DNA of 7,992 nucleotides from Pseudorhodobacter sp. GTDB lineage: Bacteria > Pseudomonadota > Alphaproteobacteria > Rhodobacterales > Rhodobacteraceae. Shown piece after piece: positions 1 to 6,162 of this stretch. The stretch lies in the NCBI GenBank assembly GCA_024641255.1, contig JAHEDL010000071.1, positions 1-7,992 on the forward strand. The letters are read 5' to 3'. The translations under genes were made by a program, and so were the position numbers. How positions within the stretch are numbered: position 1 is the first letter of the stretch; each line of letters starts with the position of its first letter. Under the pieces are notes generated by a model. That model made no database searches. It had not been told where the DNA came from and was given only the letters and a program-made list of their open reading frames with translations.

Positions 1-1
1 C

Positions 2-817
2 GCCAATTCGTTTTCCTCGGTGTCGCTGGACCCGCCGTTGCTGCTGGTGTCCATTGCGAAAACCTCGTCCAACTATGCCACCTTCGCGGCGGCCAAGGGC
101 TTTGCGGTGAACATTCTGGCCGAAGGTCAGAAAGACGTGTCAAACACCTTCGCCCGCCCGGTGGAAGACCGCTTTGCCACCGTCAAATGGCAACCCGGCC
201 CACATGGCGCGCCGGTTCTGGCCGATGTGTCGGCGTGGTTTGACTGTTCGCTGCACCAGATGATTGAAGCAGGCGACCATGCCATTCTGATCGGCCGTGT
301 CGAAGGCTTCAACGCCGCCAACACCCCCGGCCTTGGCTATTATCGTGGCAGCTACTTTACTCCGGCGCAGGCTTCGGTTGCGGTGGCCTCTGGCCCTGCT
401 GTGGTGGTTTCGGCCATTATCGAACGCAGCGGCGAGGTGCTGTTGGTTGACGATGGCGCAGGCGGTGTCACGCTGCCCACGTCGAAGGTTGGCCGCGACG
501 GCGCCTCTGCCGCGTTGGCCCGTCTGATTGCGGTTTCCGGCGTCGAAGCCACCCCCGGCTTTATCTATTCGGTGTTCGAAGACGCCGAACGCGGTCATCA
601 GCATATTTCCTTCCTGTGCCCCGCCACCGGCGGCAAGCCCAGCGAAGGCTGCTTTGTCGATCTGTCGCCGGAAAGCCTTGGCGACGTAACCGACCCCGCG
701 CTTCGGGTGATGCTGGAACGGCTCGCCGAAGAATCGCGCGTTGGTAACTATGGAATTTATTTCGGAAATCAGAACTCGGGCCAAGTGCGCCGGGTGTCGG
801 AAGGAGCCGCCAAATGA
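2..817 (+). CDS. Flavin reductase with C-terminal Nudix-like domain (5' truncated)
   Basis: The reading frame is open to the left edge and its first visible residues, ANSFSSVSLDPP, are the conserved entry of the HpaC-type flavin reductase domain (PF01613). The GTG at 20 is therefore an internal valine, not a start, and the true start lies outside the window. Visible residues 1-119 are the split-barrel flavin-binding domain, with the family's late GDHAILIGRV and YYRGSYF blocks. By family knowledge it would reduce FMN or FAD with NAD(P)H in the cytoplasm and pass it to a partner monooxygenase; the LuxA-like gene overlapping its stop by 4 bases is the obvious partner. Residues about 134-215 resemble a Nudix fold (SAIIERSGEVLLV, then LPTSKVGRDGAS...ARLIAVSGV), but the glutamates of the Nudix box are missing, so hydrolase activity is unlikely. 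The tail contains a GNYGIYFG block. The reductase call is firm; the role of the second domain is unknown. Confidence 0.88.
   Translation, partial: ANSFSSVSLDPPLLLVSIAKTSSNYATFAAAKGFAVNILAEGQKDVSNTFARPVEDRFATVKWQPGPHGAPVLADVSAWFDCSLHQMIEAGDHAILIGRVEGFNAANTPGLGYYRGSYFTPAQASVAVASGPAVVVSAIIERSGEVLLVDDGAGGVTLPTSKVGRDGASAALARLIAVSGVEATPGFIYSVFEDAERGHQHISFLCPATGGKPSEGCFVDLSPESLGDVTDPALRVMLERLAEESRVGNYGIYFGNQNSGQVRRVSEGAAK
801..817 (+). promoter_or_regulatory. Ribosome binding site and ATGA stop-start overlap
   Basis: AAGGAG at 801-806 lies 7 bases before the ATG at 814. The ATGA at 814-817 joins the start of the monooxygenase gene to the TGA stop of the reductase gene. This indicates translational coupling and supports the two proteins acting as one two-component system. 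Confidence 0.8.
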
Positions 818-1851
818 AGTTCTCGCTGTTCATCCATATGGAACGCGTCTCGGCTGACGAGCCGCAGCAACGGCTGTATGAAGAGATGATCGAACTGTGC
901 AAAATTGCCGATGAGGGCGGTTTTCATGCGATCTGGACCGGCGAGCACCATGGTATGAACTTTACCATCGCGCCGAACCCGCTGCTGAACCTTGTCGATC
1001 TTGCCCGCCGCACCAAAAACGTGCGCCTTGGCACCGGCACCGTCATCGCGCCGTTCTGGCACCCGATCCGTCTGGCGGGCGAAGCGGCGATGGCCGATAT
1101 CATCATGGATGGCCGGCTTGATCTGGGCATCGCCCGTGGTGCCTATGGCTTTGAATACGAACGCGTCTCGCCGGGTCTGGATGCCTGGACCGCCGGTCAG
1201 AAAATGCGCGAGATGATCCCGGCGTTGAAAGGCCTGTGGAAAGGCGACTACACCCATAACGGCGAACACTGGCAGTTCCCGAAAACCACCTCGGCGCCGC
1301 TGCCGGTGCAAGAACCGCACCCGCCAATCTGGGTCGCAGCGCGTGACCCCAACAGCCATGACTTCGCCGTTGCCAACGGCTGCAACGTGCAAGTTACGCC
1401 GATGCATCTGGGCGACGAAGAAGTGCAGAACCTGATGGACAAGTTCAACGCCGCCTGCGCCAACCACCCCGACAAAGCCCGCCCGAAAATCATGGTGCTG
1501 CGTCATACCTATGTGGCCGACAGCGAGGCCGATGCCGATCAGGCGGCGGCAGAGCTGAACGTGTTCTTCAACTATTTCGCGGCTTGGTTCAAAAACGAAA
1601 AGCCGATTGAAATGGGTCTGTTGGAACGCATTTCGCCCGAAGAAATCGCCGCCAACCCGAATTACACGCCGGAAATCATGCGTAAGAACCACATTGTGGG
1701 CCAAGCCGACGAGGTGATTTCGCGGGTCAAATCCTATCAGGCGATGGGCTATGACGAATTCTCGATCTGGATCGATTCCGGCATGAGCTTTGAACGCAAG
1801 AAGGCCTCGCTTCAGCGGTTCATCAACGAAGTTCTTCCGGCTTTCGCATAA
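814..1851 (+). CDS. LuxA-like flavin-dependent monooxygenase (LLM class)
   Basis: This 345-residue protein fits the bacterial luciferase-like family (PF00296), a TIM-barrel fold that uses free reduced flavin and O2. It starts with a first beta strand MKFSLFIHME and has WTGEHHG at residues 41-47, the same place as the LuxA segment containing the catalytic His44-His45. The RLGTGTVIAPFWHPIRLAGEAAMADIIMDGRLDLGIARGAYGFEY block (residues 71-115) is typical of the group. Its size matches LuxA-type members and is about 100 residues shorter than the NtaA/DmoA type, so nitrilotriacetate or dimethylsulfide oxidation is not favoured. It probably receives reduced flavin from the upstream reductase and yields an aldehyde for the downstream dehydrogenase. 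The operon order supports that chain, but the substrate cannot be read from the sequence. Family certain, function open. Confidence 0.92.
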   Translation: MKFSLFIHMERVSADEPQQRLYEEMIELCKIADEGGFHAIWTGEHHGMNFTIAPNPLLNLVDLARRTKNVRLGTGTVIAPFWHPIRLAGEAAMADIIMDGRLDLGIARGAYGFEYERVSPGLDAWTAGQKMREMIPALKGLWKGDYTHNGEHWQFPKTTSAPLPVQEPHPPIWVAARDPNSHDFAVANGCNVQVTPMHLGDEEVQNLMDKFNAACANHPDKARPKIMVLRHTYVADSEADADQAAAELNVFFNYFAAWFKNEKPIEMGLLERISPEEIAANPNYTPEIMRKNHIVGQADEVISRVKSYQAMGYDEFSIWIDSGMSFERKKASLQRFINEVLPAFA

Positions 1852-1860
1852 GGGACGCAC

Positions 1861-3327
1861 ATGCAGCGGTTTCAGCTTTACATCGACGGCGCGTTTACCG
1901 ACGGATCGGGCAGTTTTGACAGCATAGATCCCGCCACCGGCCAGCCTTGGGCAGTGATGTCCGAAGCCCGAACCGCCGATGTGAACCGCGCCGTCGACGC
2001 TGCGCATCGCGCTTTTCGGTCGCGCGAATGGGCGGGGCTGACCGCCTCGGCGCGCGGCAAACTGCTGTATAAGCTGGCCGATCTGGTGCAGGCGGCGGCC
2101 CCGAAACTGGCCGCCATCGAAACCCGTGATACCGGCAAGATCATCCGCGAAACCAGCGCGCAAATCGCCTATGTCGCGGAATACTACCGCTATTACGCGG
2201 GCATGGCCGACAAGATCGAAGGCGCGCATCTGCCGATCGACAAGCCCGACATGGAAGTGTGGCTGCGCCGCGAACCTATTGGCGTGGTGGCGGCCATCGT
2301 GCCGTGGAACAGCCAGTTGTTCCTGTCGGCGGTCAAGCTTGGTCCGGCTTTGGCGGCGGGCTGCACCGTGGTGCTGAAAGCGTCTGAAGACGGCCCGGCG
2401 CCGATGCTGGAATTTGCGCGGCTGGTGCAAGAGGCGGGCTTTCCGCCGGGCGTCGTCAACATCATCACCGGCTTTGGCTCCGAATGTGGCGCGGTGCTGA
2501 CGGCGCATCCGAAAGTGTCGCATGTGGCCTTTACCGGCGGGCCGGAAACCGCGCGGCATGTGGTGCGGGCCTCTGCCGAAAACCTTGCTTCGACCTCGTT
2601 GGAACTGGGCGGCAAGTCGCCCTTCATCGTGTTCGAAGATGCCGATCTTGACTCTGCGGTGAACGCGCAGGTGTCGGGCATCTTTGCCGCCACCGGGCAA
2701 AGCTGTGTCGCCGGATCGCGTCTGCTGATTCAGCGTAGCGTCAAGGATGCCTTCCTTGCCAAGCTGAAGGCCAAGGCCGAAGCCATCCGCATTGCCGCCC
2801 CCGATGATATGACCACCGAAGTTGGCCCGCTGTGCACCCAGCGTCAGCGGGATCGCATCGACACGCTGGTTGCGGCGTCCACCGCCAGCGGCGCGGTTCT
2901 GGTCACCGGCGGACAGGTGCCGGAAGGGCAGGGCTTCTACTATCCGCCCACCATTCTGGATTGTTCCGATGTCCCCGACGCGCCAGCGCTGTCGAACGAA
3001 TTCTTCGGCCCCGTGCTGTCGGTCGTGGCGTTTGACACCGAAGAACAAGCGCTTGATCTGGCCAACGATACCGCCTTCGGCCTTGCCTCTGGCGTGTTCA
3101 CCCGCAGCCTGACCCGCGCACACCGGATGATCCGCGGCATTCGTGCGGGTGTCGTCTGGGTCAACACCTATCGCGCCGTATCACCCATTGCGCCCTTTGG
3201 CGGCCACGGTCTGTCTGGCCATGGTCGCGAAGGCGGCCTTGCGGCAGCGTTGGATTACACCACGGTCAAAACCGTCTGGCTGCGCACCTCGGATGACCCG
3301 ATCCCCGATCCGTTCATCATGCGCTAG
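1861..3327 (+). CDS. NAD(P)+-dependent aldehyde dehydrogenase
   Basis: A complete 488-residue aldehyde dehydrogenase (PF00171), normal in length. The expected active-site set is present: Asn150 in PWNSQLF, cofactor-binding Lys173 in VLKASEDGP, FTGG at 224-227, general base Glu248 in ELGGKSP, nucleophile Cys282 in GQSCVAGSR and Glu380 in NEFFGPV. It oxidises an aldehyde to a carboxylic acid in the cytoplasm. The free-acid reaction is expected rather than CoA acylation because the Glu248 base is retained. It begins 9 bases after the monooxygenase stop, and its ribosome site AAGGGA (1850-1855) overlaps that stop, so it is in the same operon and probably handles the monooxygenase product. The C-terminal IPDPFIMR tail resembles those of hydroxymuconic semialdehyde or betaine aldehyde type relatives, but substrate cannot be assigned. 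It is the last gene before a convergent junction. Confidence 0.95.
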   Translation: MQRFQLYIDGAFTDGSGSFDSIDPATGQPWAVMSEARTADVNRAVDAAHRAFRSREWAGLTASARGKLLYKLADLVQAAAPKLAAIETRDTGKIIRETSAQIAYVAEYYRYYAGMADKIEGAHLPIDKPDMEVWLRREPIGVVAAIVPWNSQLFLSAVKLGPALAAGCTVVLKASEDGPAPMLEFARLVQEAGFPPGVVNIITGFGSECGAVLTAHPKVSHVAFTGGPETARHVVRASAENLASTSLELGGKSPFIVFEDADLDSAVNAQVSGIFAATGQSCVAGSRLLIQRSVKDAFLAKLKAKAEAIRIAAPDDMTTEVGPLCTQRQRDRIDTLVAASTASGAVLVTGGQVPEGQGFYYPPTILDCSDVPDAPALSNEFFGPVLSVVAFDTEEQALDLANDTAFGLASGVFTRSLTRAHRMIRGIRAGVVWVNTYRAVSPIAPFGGHGLSGHGREGGLAAALDYTTVKTVWLRTSDDPIPDPFIMR

Positions 3328-3337
3328 GCGCGCGCAA

Positions 3338-3352
3338 AGGTTAACGGAACCT
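3338..3352. terminator. Small inverted repeat after the aldehyde dehydrogenase stop
   Basis: AGGTT-AACGG-AACCT forms a 5-bp stem with a 5-base loop, starting 11 bases after the dehydrogenase stop. It has no following T run. It shares bases with the larger hairpin immediately downstream, so only one of the two can form at a time. It is weak as a terminator on its own. Confidence 0.25.
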
Positions 3353-3383
3353 GAATGAAAAGGGGTAAGCCCTTGATTTCAGG
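3350..3383. terminator. Imperfect hairpin between convergent genes, possible bidirectional terminator
   Basis: CCTGAA at 3350-3355 pairs with TTCAGG at 3378-3383, and AAGGG at 3360-3364 pairs with CCCTT at 3370-3374 around a GTAAG loop. This gives 6-bp and 5-bp stems separated by a small internal loop. It lies between the 3' ends of the dehydrogenase operon and the convergent regulator gene, where a shared terminator would be expected. There is no clear T tract on either strand, so intrinsic termination is uncertain. Confidence 0.4.
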
Positions 3384-3395
3384 TGGCCGAAAACC

Positions 3396-3412
3396 TGTCG
3401 CACAGTGCGACA
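3396..3412. repeat. Perfect 17-base palindrome next to the regulator stop codon
   Basis: TGTCGCACAGTGCGACA has two perfect 8-base arms around a single central A and directly abuts the end of the regulator gene at 3413. As RNA it could form a 7-bp stem with a 3-base CAG loop. As DNA it looks like a dimeric protein-binding site. Its place between convergent genes favours a termination or transcript-end role, but the very small loop leaves a DNA-binding role open. Confidence 0.45.
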
Positions 3413-4807
3413 TCAGCCATCATACCGCGTTGCCCCCCGCCGCCGCTCGTCAATCGGCTGGGTCAAAACGGCGGCATGATGCGCCCGCTGATCACAGTTG
3501 GCGCGCGGGCAAATCCGGCAGTTGATGCCGATTTCGGTCATGCGCGGCGCGGCAATGTTGAACGCCTCGGCATAGCCAACCTCGCCCGCATATTGAATGG
3601 CGCAGCCCATCGCCACCGCCAGCCGGTTATCCTGGCTGTGCCGCGCCCAAGTCGGCCGGTCCACCGTGCGCGACACCACAAAGAACTGGCTGCGGTCGGG
3701 CATTTCCACAAACTGCGGCACAATCCGCCCCGGCGTGCGAAAGCTGGTGTGAACATCCAAACGCGGGCAAGCCCCGCCAAACTCGGCAAGGTGAAAGTCC
3801 GTCGCGTTGAAGCGTTTCGATACGTTGCCACCCTTGTCGATGCGCAGGAAGAAGAACGGTACCCCCTGCGCCCCTTCCCGCTGCAACGTCGTGGCGCGGT
3901 GGCAGGCCTGTTCAAAGCTGACACCAAAGCGGGTGGCAAGGTGGTCGAAATCATACTTCGCCGCCTTCGCTTCGGTTAGAAAGCGGGTGTAGGGCATCAG
4001 CACCGCCGCCGCGAAATAGTTCGCCAGCTCCACCCGCAGCCGCGCCACCCCGCGCGGATCGGTGATGCCAGACCGCGCCACCAGATCATCCAGCAGCGCC
4101 CGCTGTTCCAACAGCCCCGCCATATGCACCAACTGAAAAGTGCGGTTCGGATGGTCTAGCGCCTCTGACAGCAAAATCTCGCGCCGGGTTTCGTCATACT
4201 GCCGCAGCGCCCCCGGCAAGTCGCCCGCCTGACACAGCCGCACCGTCACCCGCAGCTTGTCCTGCAGCCGCCGCTTCAGCGCCACATAGATTTCGTCCGG
4301 CTCAACCGGCTTTGTCCAGAACGACTCGGCTGCGGTTTCCAGCCGCGGAAAGTGGTTTCGGTTGCGGCGAAACACGTCATGCACCGCCGCCTCGGCCGAG
4401 GTTGCCAGCTGCGGTGCCTCATTTTGTGACAAGGCAAGCAGCTGGTCTGACAGGTTTTGGTAACTGCGATACAGTGTCATGAACGCCTGAACCAGACTTG
4501 GCGCATGCACCAAGCTTGCGCGCATTTGAGCAAGATCAGGTCGGAAATCTGTAAACAGGGGGTCGTGAATCACCACCCGCAAATCGGCCAACTGCGCGGT
4601 GCCATCCTCTTCCGCAATGTCGCGCCAATCGACACCATAGGCATCAAATAGCCGCAAAAGTACGGCGACAGAAACAGAGCGCTCGTTATTTTCCAATAGG
4701 TTAACATAAGACGGGCTGATGCCAAGCGCCCGCGCCATAGCGCCTTGGGTTTCCCCCCGCTCCAGCCGCAAGCGGCGCAAATGTGGGCCGATAAAGGTCT
4801 TTTGCAT
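3413..4807 (-). CDS. ScfR-family XRE transcriptional regulator (short-chain acyl-CoA sensor type)
   Basis: A 464-residue regulator from the ATG at 4807. An in-frame GTG at 4819 would add four residues, but MQKTFIGPHLRRLR matches the usual family start; neither start has a clear ribosome site. Residues about 8-60 are a Cro/XRE helix-turn-helix (ETQGAMARALGISPSYVNLLENNER). The middle is an IrrE/ImmA-like domain (PF06114) containing VELANYFAAAVLMPYTRF. Where active ImmA peptidases have HEXXH, this protein has LVHMAGLLEQ, so it is not expected to be a protease. The C-terminus matches PF09856, with cysteines at 430, 433 and 438 (C-x2-C-x4-C) in GINCRICPRANCDQRA. Relatives such as RamB and Rhodobacter PccR sense short-chain acyl-CoA or carbon status and control neighbouring carbon pathways. 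It diverges from the sgaA operon, so regulation of that operon, and of itself, is inferred. Confidence 0.88.
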   Translation of the reverse strand: MQKTFIGPHLRRLRLERGETQGAMARALGISPSYVNLLENNERSVSVAVLLRLFDAYGVDWRDIAEEDGTAQLADLRVVIHDPLFTDFRPDLAQMRASLVHAPSLVQAFMTLYRSYQNLSDQLLALSQNEAPQLATSAEAAVHDVFRRNRNHFPRLETAAESFWTKPVEPDEIYVALKRRLQDKLRVTVRLCQAGDLPGALRQYDETRREILLSEALDHPNRTFQLVHMAGLLEQRALLDDLVARSGITDPRGVARLRVELANYFAAAVLMPYTRFLTEAKAAKYDFDHLATRFGVSFEQACHRATTLQREGAQGVPFFFLRIDKGGNVSKRFNATDFHLAEFGGACPRLDVHTSFRTPGRIVPQFVEMPDRSQFFVVSRTVDRPTWARHSQDNRLAVAMGCAIQYAGEVGYAEAFNIAAPRMTEIGINCRICPRANCDQRAHHAAVLTQPIDERRRGATRYDG

Positions 4808-4837
4808 ACAGCTGCACACAATCTATGGTTTGTCGTG

Positions 4838-4869
4838 TTTACAATATTACACTTATTACATTCTGTAAA
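4838..4869. repeat. TTACA direct repeats closed by an inverted TGTAA, candidate operator
   Basis: TTACA occurs at 4839-4843, 4847-4851 and 4856-4860, at 8- and 9-base steps. An inverted TGTAA follows at 4864-4868. The outer TTTACA (4838-4843) and TGTAAA (4864-4869) form a 6-base inverted repeat. The cluster overlaps the probable regulator promoter. Such spacing is compatible with several regulator subunits binding side by side, possibly the ScfR protein itself, but this is inferred from pattern alone. Confidence 0.35.
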
Positions 4870-4900
4870 TTCTCGCGTTCACAGCGCAACCTGTTTTCAT

Positions 4901-4910
4901 TTTGCACAAA
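4901..4910. promoter_or_regulatory. TTTG-CA-CAAA element, candidate ScfR operator
   Basis: TTTGCACAAA has perfect 4-base arms around CA and lies 44 bases before the sgaA start. It resembles the TTTGCAAA units reported for ScfR-family regulators such as PccR and RamB, with two extra bases in the middle. Only one copy is seen here, whereas PccR sites are paired, so assignment is tentative. Confidence 0.35.
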
Positions 4911-4944
4911 GAAAGGGCGGTGCGATCACGGTCGTCATAGCGAC

Positions 4945-4950
4945 GGAGGA
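4945..4950 (+). promoter_or_regulatory. Ribosome binding site that sets the sgaA start
   Basis: GGAGGA ends 4 bases before the ATG at 4955. The frame stays open upstream to 4745, but that extension runs into the divergent regulator gene and has no family similarity. This ribosome site and the conserved N-terminus fix the start at 4955. Confidence 0.85.
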
Positions 4951-4954
4951 CAAG

Positions 4955-6151
4955 ATGCGCACAGGAATTAACCACCTTTTCATTCCCGGCCCAACCAACG
5001 TGCCAGAGACGGTGCGTCAGGCGATGAACGTGCCGATGCAGGATCAGCGGGCGCATGATTTTGGTGCGCAGAACCTAAGCCTGTTTACCGATTTGAAGCA
5101 GGTTTTCGGCACGACGACTGGCGAAGTCATGCTGTTTTCCGGTTCGGGCACTGGGGCTTGGGAAGCGGCAATCACCAACACCCTTAGCCCCGGCGACAAG
5201 GTTTTGATGGCGCGGCACGGCCATTTTTCGACCCTGTGGGTGGAAATGGCACAGCGGTTGGGCCTGCAGGTTGACATCATCGACTTGCCTTGGGGCGCGG
5301 GTGCGCCGATCAGCGAATTTGCCCGCCGTTTGGGCGCCGACCGTCGCGGTGAGATCAAGGCGGTATTCGTCACCCATAACGAAACCGCCACCGGCGTCAC
5401 CTCGGATATCGCGGCTGTGCGGGCGGTGCTGGATGATGCGTTCCACGATGCGCTGCTGTTCGTCGATGGCGTGTCATCGGTTGGCGCGCTGGCGTTCCGC
5501 ATGGATGACTGGGGCGTCGACCTGGCGGTTACCGGCAGCCAAAAGGGCCTGATGCTGCCCGCCGGTCTGGGCATTTTGGGCGTTAGCCAAAAGGCCTTGG
5601 CCGCAAGCAAAACCGCCACCATGCGGCGGTCGTATTTCGAATTCGGCGATCAGTTGAAGCATAATGCGGGCGGTTATTTCCCCTATACGCCGCCGACCCA
5701 ACTGCTGCACGGCCTGCGCAAATCGCTGGATCGGATGTTGGACGAAGGCTTGGATAATGTGGTTGCCCGTCATCACCGTCTTGCTTCGGGTGTGCGGGCG
5801 GCCGTGGCCGCGTGGGGTCTGCAAACCTGCGCCGAGCACCCGTCGCTGGCATCGGATTCCGTCACCGCCATTCGGGTTCCCGACGGCGTTGACGCCTGCG
5901 CGGTGATCCGCATCGCTTATGATCGCTACAACGCCTCTTTCGGGTCGGGGCTTGGGCCGCTGAACGGAAAAGTGTTCCGTATCGGTCACTTGGGCGATTT
6001 GAACGAAGGCATGTGCCTGACCGCCATCGCCATTGCCGAACTGGCCTTGGTCGAGGCCGGCGTCAACCTGACCTTCGGCAGCGGCGTTGCCGCAGCGCAA
6101 GCCGTCTACATCCAATCCAAAGCCGCCACCGTGCGGTTGGCAGCAGAATAA
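4955..6151 (+). CDS. sgaA: Serine-glyoxylate aminotransferase
   Basis: A 398-residue class V pyridoxal-phosphate aminotransferase. NHLFIPGPTNVPETVRQAM opens the protein as in serine-glyoxylate aminotransferases. GSGTGAWEAAITNTL (63-77) and HNETATGV (141-148) are family blocks. Asp171 in DGVSSVG should contact the cofactor ring, and Lys197 in GSQKGLMLPAGLG is the Schiff-base lysine. The reaction is serine + glyoxylate to hydroxypyruvate + glycine, a core step of the serine cycle for C1 assimilation. GGYFPYTPPTQLLHGLRKSLD is close to methylotroph SgaA. The related aspartate-glyoxylate enzyme BhcA is the main alternative, but its partners BhcB, BhcC and BhcD are not seen, while the next genes, mclA and mtkA, are serine-cycle genes. 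It is first in the operon, opposite the ScfR-type regulator, and ends 11 bases before mclA. Confidence 0.85.
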   Translation: MRTGINHLFIPGPTNVPETVRQAMNVPMQDQRAHDFGAQNLSLFTDLKQVFGTTTGEVMLFSGSGTGAWEAAITNTLSPGDKVLMARHGHFSTLWVEMAQRLGLQVDIIDLPWGAGAPISEFARRLGADRRGEIKAVFVTHNETATGVTSDIAAVRAVLDDAFHDALLFVDGVSSVGALAFRMDDWGVDLAVTGSQKGLMLPAGLGILGVSQKALAASKTATMRRSYFEFGDQLKHNAGGYFPYTPPTQLLHGLRKSLDRMLDEGLDNVVARHHRLASGVRAAVAAWGLQTCAEHPSLASDSVTAIRVPDGVDACAVIRIAYDRYNASFGSGLGPLNGKVFRIGHLGDLNEGMCLTAIAIAELALVEAGVNLTFGSGVAAAQAVYIQSKAATVRLAAE

Positions 6152-6162
6152 AGGAAACCGCC

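Larger units (their letters stand above)
4808..4954. promoter_or_regulatory. Divergent promoter region between regulator and sgaA operon
   Basis: These 147 bases separate the divergent starts and must hold both promoters. The stretch 4836-4870 is strikingly AT-rich against its GC-rich surroundings. On the minus strand, TTTACA (4864-4869) and TATTGT, 17 bases further along, could be -35 and -10 boxes for the regulator, though the -10 match is only 4 of 6. No convincing plus-strand promoter was found by eye. The exact transcription starts are not known. Confidence 0.55.

Noticed and set aside
20..22. GTG as the start of the flavin reductase gene
   Set aside because: The frame continues to the left edge with ANSFSS, part of the conserved family entry, so this GTG is an internal valine codon.
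814..1851. Dimethylsulfide or nitrilotriacetate monooxygenase
   Set aside because: Those belong to a longer NtaA/DmoA branch of about 450-480 residues. This protein has 345 residues and a LuxA-type EHH segment.
769..3123. A 784-codon open frame on the minus strand opposite the monooxygenase and dehydrogenase genes
   Set aside because: Its product is rich in His, Arg, Gly and Gln with no recognisable domain, and it lies opposite two well-supported genes. It is a by-product of GC-rich codon bias.
4745..4954. N-terminal extension of sgaA to an upstream in-frame start
   Set aside because: It would overlap the divergent regulator gene, is unlike any aminotransferase N-terminus, and a strong GGAGGA directly before the ATG at 4955 sets the start.
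4955..6151. Assignment as BhcA, the aspartate-glyoxylate aminotransferase of the beta-hydroxyaspartate cycle
   Set aside because: The sequence is in the same wider family, but the GYFPYTPPTQLL region and the mclA-mtkA neighbours fit SgaA better, and no bhcB, bhcC or bhcD gene is present. Substrate assay would settle it.
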